From Patescibacteria group bacterium (GTDB lineage Bacteria; Patescibacteriota; Minisyncoccia; Phycocordibacterales; Phycocordibacteraceae): a DNA stretch of 45,437 bases. Below, piece by piece: positions 27,859 through 36,488 of this stretch. Under the pieces are notes generated by a model. That model had not been told where the DNA came from, made no database searches, and worked only from the letters and a program-made list of their open reading frames with translations. The stretch is from positions 1 through 45,437 of the forward strand of contig JAIELV010000003.1 in the NCBI GenBank assembly GCA_019752595.1, given 5' to 3'. The position numbers were made by a program, and so were the translations under genes. Each line of letters starts with the position of its first letter. Positions within the stretch are counted from its first letter, which is position 1.

Positions 27859-29110
27859 AAATTCGTGGATACGGTATCGGAATAATAAAACGACCACCTT
27901 TCTCGCGATATGTAGTCATGTTTTTCATTATCTCATCAGCAAAATTCCATGCAAGCAACAAACAGAAATCAGGAACGTCCTCAATAATCTTTTCATCCGG
28001 ATATATAGGTAAGTGTACCCCGGGAGTATATCTCCCTACCTTGAGAGGGTTCTTTTCTGTCGCATAGTTCAAAAAAGATGCGTCAAGGTGGCAATAATTT
28101 AGAAGGGTGTTGCCCTTAGCCGGCGCAGAGAGGGCCACGATACTTTTACCTTGCTTCTTGAGCGACAACACGAGACTAAGAAGTGCTTCTTTTTGTCCAC
28201 GCACCCGGTCGGCAAACTGAGCAAGCTTTTCAACTGAGTACAAACCCGCGAGCTCTTCTTCGTTAATGAGGGAATCAACAGTACTCGAAAGTTCATGCCG
28301 ACCGGGGTGTCCCACAAAAAAGCGAAGACTGCCTCCATGAATAAGGTTCTTTTCGACATCAAACAATTCAAGTCCCATAGACTCGAAATAAGATCTCATA
28401 GGTTTCACTGATAGGTAGGAGATATGCTGGTGGTAAATAGTATCGTACTCAACGTTTTCAATAAGCGGCAGTGCATGTGGAGCCTCTATAACGATAACCC
28501 CCTCGTCTGCCAAGAGTTCCTTCATTCCAAGAACGCTGTCGTCAATCTCGTGAAGGTGTGCAAAAACGTTAGTCGCAGTAATAACTTGTGCTTTCCCGTG
28601 CGAAACAGTGATAGCTTTTGCTAATGCGCTTCCAAAAAAATCAACGATAGTGTCGATACCCCCTGCAATAGATTTCTCCGCAATATTTTGAGCAGGGTCT
28701 ACGCCAAGTACCCGCATCCCCACCTCTTTAAATCCAGCAAGCAAGACACCCACATTACTCCCTATGTCCACCACTAGTGACCCTGGTGGTATCGAAAAAC
28801 GTCGAACGATACTTTCAGCCATAGTGGCATAATGCGCGCGACCAGTCGCTGTGGTTGACGACTGATAAAGATAGTCAGTTTGATAAAGGATTTCAGGATC
28901 TACAAAATAATCTATTTGCAAAAGCCCACACCGCCCGCAGGACATTAAGCGCAAAGGAAAAGTGATTTCTGCATTGTAGAGCTGTGCCTCAGTCGGGAAA
29001 AAATCTGAATGCGGGTGCATCCCAAGGTCAATCACCAAAAAGAGAGACTCCTGTTTGCACATATGGCAACGATTCGAAGCATGCCCGAACTGTGTATTTT
29101 TTTGACTCAT
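27839..29110 (-). CDS. Sugar C-methyltransferase (second TylC3/NovU-like paralog)
   Basis: CHMCKQESLFLVIDLGMHPHSDFF, VDIGSNVGVLLAGFKEVGMRVLGVDPAQNIAEK, APAKGNTLLNYC, LLLAWNFADEI; same layout as 14651..15880. Confidence 0.9.
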   Translation of the reverse strand: MSQKNTQFGHASNRCHMCKQESLFLVIDLGMHPHSDFFPTEAQLYNAEITFPLRLMSCGRCGLLQIDYFVDPEILYQTDYLYQSSTTATGRAHYATMAESIVRRFSIPPGSLVVDIGSNVGVLLAGFKEVGMRVLGVDPAQNIAEKSIAGGIDTIVDFFGSALAKAITVSHGKAQVITATNVFAHLHEIDDSVLGMKELLADEGVIVIEAPHALPLIENVEYDTIYHQHISYLSVKPMRSYFESMGLELFDVEKNLIHGGSLRFFVGHPGRHELSSTVDSLINEEELAGLYSVEKLAQFADRVRGQKEALLSLVLSLKKQGKSIVALSAPAKGNTLLNYCHLDASFLNYATEKNPLKVGRYTPGVHLPIYPDEKIIEDVPDFCLLLAWNFADEIMKNMTTYREKGGRFIIPIPYPRIYGETNS

Positions 29111-29142
29111 AATCCGAGATATAGATATATTGAGGACTGAAT

Positions 29143-30198
29143 TTATGTAGCAACTGGATTAAGACCTTGCAAAAGTTCAATATCAGACCTTACCATAGAT
29201 GTGACGAGGGTATGGAATGTGGTTTTCGGCACCCACCCAAGCTTTTCTCTTGCTTTCGTAATGTCGGCTAACAGATAATTTACTTCGCGCGGACGATAAA
29301 ATTTCTCATCAACCATAACCCGCACAACACCGTTTTGGTCTCTCCCTATCTCCTTCACACCTTCCCCCTCCCAGGTGATGTTCAAACCGACAGCGTCTGC
29401 AACAACTTCAACGAGTTCGCGAACAGAGTGTGACTCTCCTGTGCCGATAACGTAATCATCCGGCGTGTCTTGTTGTAGCATTAACCACATCATTTCTACG
29501 TAATCGCCCGCAAAGCCCCAGTCTCGTTTTGCATCAAGGTTACCGAGAGTGATCGTTTCGCGTTGACCTAGAGAAATCTTTGCGAACGAAAGTGACGTTT
29601 TTCTGGTAACAAAATGTTCGCCACGGCGAGGGCTTTCATGATTGAAGAGGAAACCTGAACAAATAAAAAGTCCGTGCTTCTGCCGGTACCCGACAACGTA
29701 ATCTTCGTGCGCCTTCAGTTTCGCCTCGCCGTACGGAGAAACCGGATTCATGGGCGATGTTTCCGCTTGTGGCGGATTAGTCGAGCCAAACATTTCTGAT
29801 GTGGATGCTTGATATATGCGCACCTTCGGATTGTGTCGCATAGCCACATGGACCAAATGGCCCATGCCCTTGTAGTTGATTTCATAGGTTTCTTCCGGGC
29901 ACTCAAACGAGATACCGACATGAGATTGTGCTCCTAGGTTGTACACCTCATCAGGGTTTGCTTTTAGTATGACACGCTCCAAAAGAGCGATATCACGCAA
30001 ATCGCCATAGTGAATATGAATACGATTTTTGACATTTACGAGACGTCCGAATACGTCGTGGCTCGAACGCCGAACAAGACCATGTACTTCGTACCCTTTG
30101 GAAAGTAAAAATTCAGCGAGATACGAACCGTCTTGGCCGGTAATCCCCGTAACGAGGGCGCGTTTTACGCCACCTGAAGTAGTGAGAGATGTGTCCAT
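29143..30198 (-). CDS. gmd: GDP-mannose 4,6-dehydratase
   Basis: RALVTGITGQDGSYLAEFLLSKGYEVHGLVRRSS, NLGAQSHVGISFECPEET, STSEMFGS, YGEAKLKAHEDYVVGYRQKHGLF. Confidence 0.95.
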   Translation of the reverse strand: MDTSLTTSGGVKRALVTGITGQDGSYLAEFLLSKGYEVHGLVRRSSHDVFGRLVNVKNRIHIHYGDLRDIALLERVILKANPDEVYNLGAQSHVGISFECPEETYEINYKGMGHLVHVAMRHNPKVRIYQASTSEMFGSTNPPQAETSPMNPVSPYGEAKLKAHEDYVVGYRQKHGLFICSGFLFNHESPRRGEHFVTRKTSLSFAKISLGQRETITLGNLDAKRDWGFAGDYVEMMWLMLQQDTPDDYVIGTGESHSVRELVEVVADAVGLNITWEGEGVKEIGRDQNGVVRVMVDEKFYRPREVNYLLADITKAREKLGWVPKTTFHTLVTSMVRSDIELLQGLNPVAT

Positions 30199-30333
30199 AG
30201 TGAAGGATACGGCGTATTCTCTCACAATTCAGAAATACTGAAAAGTGTCACTCATAGGTTTAATCATGAAGCAAATTGGATCAACTTCCTTCGCGGGCAT
30301 AAACCTAAAATAAGTTCATAGGAGGGTTATTCT

Positions 30334-30636
30334 ATTGCCTTTGCCGTTCCTTGGGCTCTTCCCGAACTCAGGAATATTTTGGATGTCGCGATTGAAAACA
30401 TGCCGCCGAATGTCTCTGCAGAAATTGACAGAGGTTGGATCACAGACCCTGCACACTGCAGTTTGCTTTCCGGAAGTTCGCAATTCATTTTGGGACAGAA
30501 CGTAAATTCTGAAGGAGTAATAGTTATCATATTGAGTGCCTTCCTCATGCTATCCCTGGGCTTTATTCTCCACTACCTTTATGTTCACATTACACCAAAG
30601 AAAGACGCGGAGAGGCACGAGCAATACACGCCGTAG
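30334..30636 (+). CDS. Small single-pass membrane protein of unknown function, start uncertain
   Basis: ORF track starts at TTG 30379, but the frame is open upstream to an in-frame stop at 30319; GGAGGG at 30321-30326 sits 7 nt before ATT 30334. TM: VIVIILSAFLMLSLGFILHYLYV. Confidence 0.4.
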   Translation: MAFAVPWALPELRNILDVAIENMPPNVSAEIDRGWITDPAHCSLLSGSSQFILGQNVNSEGVIVIILSAFLMLSLGFILHYLYVHITPKKDAERHEQYTP

Positions 30637-30663
30637 CGAGCGGGCTGCGCATCAGAAGATTAT

Positions 30664-32040
30664 TTAGTGTTTTTTCTTTTTGCCGTCCCCGAACTTCTTT
30701 AACTTTTCAAGCACTCCAGATAGCGTATTTTTCTCTGAAGTTTTTTTCTCTTCTTTGAGGTCTTGTTCAATCTCTTTCAATTCCTGTTTTGCTTCTTCTC
30801 TTCTCACTAGTTGAAGTGCGCGAATCATATTTTCAAAGACGTGATGTCCGAAGATGTACCGTCCTCCAAAGAAAAGAACGACAAGCGTGAGTACAAGAAG
30901 AAGAATCCACACAAGGTAACTTTCAAGGAACTGTGCAATCGCGTTTGGAGGTCGAACATCAATTGATTCATCGCGTACGTTCCCTGCTTTGTCGACAGCG
31001 CGCACAATGACAGTTACTCCTGACACCGAAGCGGACGGCACCTGGAACGGGCTTTCCGCGTCAACAAAAACTGGAGATGCGGTCGGTGCAGATGATGTAT
31101 CGATAACACCTACCTCGTAGTGATCAATACCTGAAAGATTGTCAGTGGTAAAGAACGAGACTAGCGTGCGATTTACTAAGACCACAGCGGCAACAACGTA
31201 GTTCACTTCGGGTTTAAACCGCGCTGGTGGTGTGGTGTCTATACGGATTAAAAAATGCGTCGTACCGCCCCACACACCGTTTTTGTAGGCTTTTATGTGA
31301 AAGTACCATAGTCCGTCAGCAAGATTTTCAAAACCTTTTGTTGTTCCAGTATCCGTAACAGCATTCCCTGGAATAGTGTTCGGTTTGTTGTCTAACACAT
31401 AACTGAAGCCTGTGACTCCCTGTTCAACCTCCCACGCAAGTACGGGACTATTATTGTTATACCAAGTACTCTGCGACGGATGGGTTTCGGAATACACTGA
31501 TGCACCTCCTGGTGCTTTTGCGATAATCACATACTCTGCTCTCCCCTTCTCCAAAGTCGCAGGACTTCCCAAGCCGTCATTTAAAAGAATATTTGAATCT
31601 GAACGGACGGAGAGGACAGCGCCCCCAGTAGATTTTGCACGAAATGTAATAGTGCCGATGACGCCTGAATCGGTCACGATGCCGTTTGGTATAACCCCAA
31701 CGTAACTCGCAGTACCTCGAGCATTGTCATACGTCGGTGGCTCTACCCACACACCGACGATTGATTGGCCTGTTGATGCTTGGACTATGGAAAGTCGGTC
31801 AGCATCAAAATTTAACCGCACCTCAATGCCGTTAATAGACGTGCCATTCGTATCCAAGACAATAGGCACCTGAAACGTGGAGCCTTCCTCGAAAGAACCG
31901 CTTCGCGGAGAAAATGACACAGCAACGTTCGGCACCAATGTGGACGCATCCACCGTGACAGACGCAGCAAAAAGCACTCCTGGGATTAAAAGGACCAAAA
32001 CAAGAAGTGCAAGATATACGAAAGAGAACCTACGCGTCAT
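30664..32040 (-). CDS. Membrane-anchored cohesin-like domain protein with C-terminal TM and charged cytoplasmic tail
   Basis: Signal peptide; SFSPRSGSFEEGSTFQVPIVLDTNGTSINGIEVRLNFDADRLSIVQAST..GVWVEPPTYDNARGTASYVGVIPNG; TM YLVWILLLVLTLVVLFFGG. Confidence 0.75.
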   Translation of the reverse strand: MTRRFSFVYLALLVLVLLIPGVLFAASVTVDASTLVPNVAVSFSPRSGSFEEGSTFQVPIVLDTNGTSINGIEVRLNFDADRLSIVQASTGQSIVGVWVEPPTYDNARGTASYVGVIPNGIVTDSGVIGTITFRAKSTGGAVLSVRSDSNILLNDGLGSPATLEKGRAEYVIIAKAPGGASVYSETHPSQSTWYNNNSPVLAWEVEQGVTGFSYVLDNKPNTIPGNAVTDTGTTKGFENLADGLWYFHIKAYKNGVWGGTTHFLIRIDTTPPARFKPEVNYVVAAVVLVNRTLVSFFTTDNLSGIDHYEVGVIDTSSAPTASPVFVDAESPFQVPSASVSGVTVIVRAVDKAGNVRDESIDVRPPNAIAQFLESYLVWILLLVLTLVVLFFGGRYIFGHHVFENMIRALQLVRREEAKQELKEIEQDLKEEKKTSEKNTLSGVLEKLKKFGDGKKKKH

Positions 32041-32078
32041 ATGCGCTTGTCTTCATTGTACGCCACGAAACACGCGCC

Positions 32079-33248
32079 TTAACGGTTTTTGCCCGATGAT
32101 GCGGAATCTATGTCGTGAATTTCCTTCTCAATGACTTTCTCGGCGTCATCCAAATCTTTTCTAATAGAAAGTATGTCGGTTTTCTCGCCTTCAGGGCTTT
32201 TGCGCGACGAACCTTTTGCGTGCTCAGAAAGATCTTGGCGCAAAAGTGTGAACGAACGATGCACTACGTCTTCCGCCTCTTTTACTTCGCGCTTGATTGC
32301 TGTAAAGGGGCGCGCGGGTTTTCCGAAATATCCGCGCTTAAGAAAATAGCCTATGAGGAACAGCAGGCCAAGAATAACGGCGAGCGCAACATAGACTGCG
32401 TATTCCCAACTCAGAAAACCTGCAATCCCACCAACTTGAAGCGTGAGCGGGTCGGAGGTCTCTGACTGGCGTCCATCCTCAAGAATCATCGTCGCGGTCA
32501 CCGCATACGGACCATTTCGTAGTATCGAAGGGACCAGAAGCTCAAAACTTCCTTCAGCATCCGCCGTGCCTGTTATGTAGACCTTCGATCCCGACACTGC
32601 GACAAATGAAAGTACGACGTCAGCCCTGCTGTGGTCTGACTTTCCTAAAATTGCATCATTCCCGTCGAGTAGGCCGAAACGGATTGTCGGCGCATCAAGA
32701 ATAGTAGCAACAGGCTTCGGTGCTTCTACAATAGGCTCTGGTTCAGGTTCAGGCTCTGGGGTCGGCTGAGGAGACGGCGCTGCGCCTACCGCAAGCGTAT
32801 AGGTCGCGGTCCGTAACCCTGTGGTGATGTCAGTCCCCTGGCCATCATTTGCCAATATTTGTCCCGATTCAAATGCGATAGTTGCCTGACCTGCTTTTTT
32901 CGCCCGAAGCGCCATCGTTAACACTGAACCGTTTGAACCCTGAAATCCTGAGAGCGAAACTCCTTCAAATGTCACTCTTCCTGATGCGTTTGAATACGAA
33001 GGCTCGGTAACCCAAAAGTTCAATACTGATCCTTTATTTACGTATTCAACTGAAAATAAATCCGTCGGGAAAGAAACAACACCTGAAGCGGCGTTCATTG
33101 CAACGTCACTCGTCACCGTGACGTTGACGATAACGCGCTGCCCTACCGTGTAGCTACCGCTTGCAGGGCTAAGCGACATTGTTGCCGCGTCTACCCCCGA
33201 CGGAATGAGCGCTATAAGAAACAAAGCGAGTGTGAGCAATTTCTTCAT
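32079..33248 (-). CDS. Membrane-anchored cohesin-like domain protein
   Basis: LSPASGSYTVGQRVIVNVTVTSDVAMNAASGVVSFPTDLFSVEYVNKGSVLNFWVTEPSYSNASGRVTFEGVSLSGFQG; PEPEPEP linker; TM AVYVALAVILGLLFLIGYFL. Confidence 0.75.
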   Translation of the reverse strand: MKKLLTLALFLIALIPSGVDAATMSLSPASGSYTVGQRVIVNVTVTSDVAMNAASGVVSFPTDLFSVEYVNKGSVLNFWVTEPSYSNASGRVTFEGVSLSGFQGSNGSVLTMALRAKKAGQATIAFESGQILANDGQGTDITTGLRTATYTLAVGAAPSPQPTPEPEPEPEPIVEAPKPVATILDAPTIRFGLLDGNDAILGKSDHSRADVVLSFVAVSGSKVYITGTADAEGSFELLVPSILRNGPYAVTATMILEDGRQSETSDPLTLQVGGIAGFLSWEYAVYVALAVILGLLFLIGYFLKRGYFGKPARPFTAIKREVKEAEDVVHRSFTLLRQDLSEHAKGSSRKSPEGEKTDILSIRKDLDDAEKVIEKEIHDIDSASSGKNR

Positions 33249-33250
33249 AC

Positions 33251-34165
33251 TTACTTCAAGGATACCCTACGTCTAGCAGTAAAAATTGCAAAAAAGAGAA
33301 ATCCTACAAAGAGCAAGAGCGCCACAGGCAAGCCCCAGGTCAAAAGGAATGAAGTAAGCCCAGGCTCTGTAGGCGCCAGGGTTGCAATACGAACATTCCC
33401 TTGGCTGTCGATTGCCCTAACAAACACGTACTGCCCAAGAACTTCTGTGCTGATTTGGTGCGGTGATTCAGCAGACACCCACGATACAAGAAACTCGGGC
33501 AGGAATCCTATATATGAAAAACCAATGTCATACGCGCGGATACCTGAATCTTTATCTTGTGTAGCAAATACCACAACGTCACCCTCGAGCCCGTACGGGG
33601 CTCCCGAAACTACAGCGGGCGTAAACGCTTCGGGTGCATATGTATCGGCTCCAAGACCTGCCGTCACTGGAGCGTCAGAAGCAACAACTGAAAATTCGGC
33701 AGAACTTTTCGAAAGAGAAATAGATGTTCCCTCGCCATCATTTAAATACGCTTTCGGCGCATCATTGAATGCAAACCTTCCAATTCCCTCACTGTTTGCC
33801 GTCAGGATAAGTGTAAACAAATTCCCGCTACCCGTACGCTCAGGACTCGCCTGATACCCGCCTGGCACCACACCTTCGAAATCGATAACTCCACTCGTGC
33901 GCTCGGCTGGTGGTGAAAGCCACAACGACACGACAGAGCCACGATACCGGACTTCAGAAACAGAAACGTTTTTAGGAAGTAACACTGAGCCCTCAATTGC
34001 GTTTATATTTTTCCCCTCAGTATCGAGAAATACCTCTACTGCGAATTGCCCGCCTAGATTCACAGCTTCCGGCGCCACAATACGAATCGTTGCGGCATTC
34101 GCGCTATGCGGAATAAGAACCAAGAGTAGTGTGAGTATAAAGTAGCGCATAATTACCCGGTCCAA
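33251..34165 (-). CDS. Membrane-anchored cohesin-like domain protein
   Basis: IVAPEAVNLGGQFAVEVFLDTEGKNINAIEGSVLLPKNVSVSEVRYRGSVVSLWLSPPAERTSGVIDFEGVVPGGYQ; C-terminal TM. Confidence 0.75.
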   Translation of the reverse strand: MDRVIMRYFILTLLLVLIPHSANAATIRIVAPEAVNLGGQFAVEVFLDTEGKNINAIEGSVLLPKNVSVSEVRYRGSVVSLWLSPPAERTSGVIDFEGVVPGGYQASPERTGSGNLFTLILTANSEGIGRFAFNDAPKAYLNDGEGTSISLSKSSAEFSVVASDAPVTAGLGADTYAPEAFTPAVVSGAPYGLEGDVVVFATQDKDSGIRAYDIGFSYIGFLPEFLVSWVSAESPHQISTEVLGQYVFVRAIDSQGNVRIATLAPTEPGLTSFLLTWGLPVALLLFVGFLFFAIFTARRRVSLK

Positions 34166-35478
34166 TTAGACGCCATAATTGAGAAATTGATAAGTGAAAT
34201 CTGTTTGTCGTTATTTAAATCGTACGCGACAGGGAATCCTTTCTTTTTATACCAAAACGCCTGAATCGAGAAGTCGACCAAGTTCACCCTGCCGTCGCAG
34301 TTTAAGTCACCACGGCGACCGCAAGAGTTCGTCGGTTTTTTACTTTTCAAAATATCCTGAAGACCAACCTTAAATGCTACTGAGGTGCTGGTCTTAGACA
34401 CTTGCCCAGACTTTGAGGTGAGAGAGCGTGTACTGTGCTGACCCATTTCAAGAGGGGATGTTACAAAGCTGTACGCATACACACCGTCAGCATCTGAAGC
34501 TGTCTCAAAAAAAAGTTCATTCTCCGAATTCACCATAATTGATACGGTGGACGTAGGTGATGTGTGACCGAATACGCGAATCGGACTTCCCTGACGAACC
34601 TCTTCTTTATCAACATCGATTGTCGGCGCGAGATAAATACCAGTCACTGTTACGGTGACGCCAGGAGCAAGTGTGACAGGAACTGGAGTTGAGGCGGATT
34701 GGTATCCGCTCTTATCTGTTGCATAGAGATTAAACAAGTACGTTCCCGCAGCAAGGTTATTTACTGTTATGGAGAATGCGGCAGTTTCTCCCACTGGCTG
34801 CCGCGCAAGCAACACTGAGTCTCGCAGTGTCGTAATCGTACTGTCTGGATACGCGCGTCCCATAAGAATAACGGTTGCATCGCCACCGCTCGGAATCGGC
34901 GCCCCGCCTCCTCCGCCACCTCCGCCGCCGCCACCTCCTCCGCCACCGGGCGGAGTAACAGGCGCCGAAGGAGTTGCTGAAACCTGTGTTGAAGTTGCTA
35001 TCGGATTTCCAAGAGCATCATGGGTGCGCACGACGAAATAGTATGTGGTGCCGTTCGTAAGTCCTGAGCGTAGAGAAGAAGTCACATTACCTACATTGGT
35101 AAACGTATACGGACCGCCGTTTGTGGTTGACTGGCCAATACGATACGAACCGACGTTGTATCCCAGTCCTGCACCAGACGCCGTCCAAGAAACAGTCGCT
35201 TCACCGTTACCCGCACTTGCCGAAACGGCCGAAGCGGCGGTCACAAACGGAAAATACAAAAACCCGAATCTTCCGATAAAACTTGCTGCAGTCGAACTTC
35301 CAATAATGGGGTCGCCAGCAGTGAACATTCTAAAACTTGCCGAAGTTCCGAAGCTACCTCCACTGTTTAAGATCGGCGCACGGATAATGAAGCTGGAACT
35401 TGTCATGTCTTCCGCGCGTGCAAAAAAAGGCGCGACAACCGCGAATGTAAGAAAAATTGCAACGAGTATGCCCCGCAT
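34153..35478 (-). CDS. Secreted FnIII-like protein with a C-terminal dockerin type I-like module
   Basis: Signal peptide; FN3-like GNGEATVSWTASGAGLGYNVGSYRIGQSTTNGGPYTF...SGLTNGTTYYFVVRTHDALGN; C-terminus DLNCDGRVNLVDFSIQAFWYKKKGFPVAYDLNNDKQISLINFSIMASNWTG. Confidence 0.85.
   Translation of the reverse strand: MRGILVAIFLTFAVVAPFFARAEDMTSSSFIIRAPILNSGGSFGTSASFRMFTAGDPIIGSSTAASFIGRFGFLYFPFVTAASAVSASAGNGEATVSWTASGAGLGYNVGSYRIGQSTTNGGPYTFTNVGNVTSSLRSGLTNGTTYYFVVRTHDALGNPIATSTQVSATPSAPVTPPGGGGGGGGGGGGGGGAPIPSGGDATVILMGRAYPDSTITTLRDSVLLARQPVGETAAFSITVNNLAAGTYLFNLYATDKSGYQSASTPVPVTLAPGVTVTVTGIYLAPTIDVDKEEVRQGSPIRVFGHTSPTSTVSIMVNSENELFFETASDADGVYAYSFVTSPLEMGQHSTRSLTSKSGQVSKTSTSVAFKVGLQDILKSKKPTNSCGRRGDLNCDGRVNLVDFSIQAFWYKKKGFPVAYDLNNDKQISLINFSIMASNWTG
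34903..34950 (-). repeat. In-frame GGN triplet run encoding a ~15-Gly linker
   Basis: Plus strand ccgcctcctccgccacctccgccgccgccacctcctccgccaccggg. Confidence 0.85.
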
Positions 35479-35536
35479 TTCCCTTCTATAGTACCTCAGG
35501 AAAATATTGAATATTGGTCGCGAAAACGAATAAGCT

Positions 35537-35556
35537 TGATATGATATATCATATCA
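35537..35556. repeat. Perfect 20-bp palindrome
   Basis: tgatatgatatatcatatca in the gap upstream of the dockerin operon. Confidence 0.9.
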
Positions 35557-35622
35557 GAGCAACAGCGCGGTAATGCAGCTACTGCACTGAAACGAGCGCG
35601 CTATGGCGCTCATGAGCGCTCA

Positions 35623-36048
35623 CTATTGACCGAGGTTAAGCGTGGCAACCTCGACGATAATGTCTTTCTTTGGATCGTAGAGAAACGCTTTCTGCGCATT
35701 TGGATATAAAAGAACTTGGAAGCCTATCTCGGCTTTTGCAAAGAACGGTTGATCTTTTAATTGCGCAGGGTCAGTGACCGTTGCCAAAGTCGGAGTTTCT
35801 CCTTCAGGAAGTGCAATCAAACGACCAATTTTCTCTACGGCTTTTGCAGTTTCTTCCGCCGCCTGCACCTCGGGAGTTAGATTTTGTGAGTTCGTATACA
35901 CCAGATAGCCTGCAACGATAACTCCCACAACAAGAAGCGCGACACCGACTTTTACCAAAACGCCTTTCGATAGCTTTGGCTTTTCTGAGTTCGTCTCGTT
36001 TTTTATTTCGGCAAATTGTTCAGTCATACGATTCTTATTCGGTCTCAC
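35623..36048 (-). CDS. Small single-pass membrane protein, LPEGETPT family, paralog B
   Basis: TM VLVKVGVALLVVGVIVAGYLVY; KIGRLIALPEGETPTLATVTDPAQLKDQPFFAKAEIGFQVLLYPNAQKAFLYDPKKDIIVEVATLNLG. Confidence 0.8.
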   Translation of the reverse strand: MRPNKNRMTEQFAEIKNETNSEKPKLSKGVLVKVGVALLVVGVIVAGYLVYTNSQNLTPEVQAAEETAKAVEKIGRLIALPEGETPTLATVTDPAQLKDQPFFAKAEIGFQVLLYPNAQKAFLYDPKKDIIVEVATLNLGQ

Positions 36049-36388
36049 CGAATGTTACGGGCGCAACTTCAAGAATTTTATTCGCTTTCGGGTCAAAAAG
36101 GTATGCCCGACCTGCTTGCGCATAAATAAGTACTTGATCCCCCACCTTTGCTTTTGCAAAGAACGCTTGGTCTTTGAGTGCATCTGTGTCTGTCACTTCT
36201 GCAACTGTTGGTGTTTCTCCTTCAGGAAGTGCGATTAATTTTGAAACCGCGGTCACCACAGAGGCTGACTGAGAACCTACGTCAGTATTTTGCGCTAAAG
36301 AATTACCTTGCTGACTTAAAAAAACTCCCGCGCCCCCAAACAGAACGACAGCAACAAGGAGCAATGGTCCCGCAATGTTTTTATTCAT
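36035..36388 (-). CDS. Small single-pass membrane protein, LPEGETPT family, paralog A
   Basis: TM plus VSKLIALPEGETPTVAEVTDTDALKDQAFFAKAKVGDQVLIYAQAGRAYLFDPKANKILEVAPVTFG. Confidence 0.8.
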   Translation of the reverse strand: MNKNIAGPLLLVAVVLFGGAGVFLSQQGNSLAQNTDVGSQSASVVTAVSKLIALPEGETPTVAEVTDTDALKDQAFFAKAKVGDQVLIYAQAGRAYLFDPKANKILEVAPVTFGETE

Positions 36389-36488
36389 ATTTTTTCCATT
36401 ATAACTCCCACTGTTGGGTCAGCAAGTGCTCATTGGCGTACCTGTCCCCTGGCTATTGAAATTAATGGCATACTAAACGCGGAGACGT

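Noticed and set aside
30253-30310. Short inverted repeat TAGGTTTA/TAAACCTA in the gmd upstream gap
   Set aside because: 8 bp in AT-rich sequence; plausible by chance.
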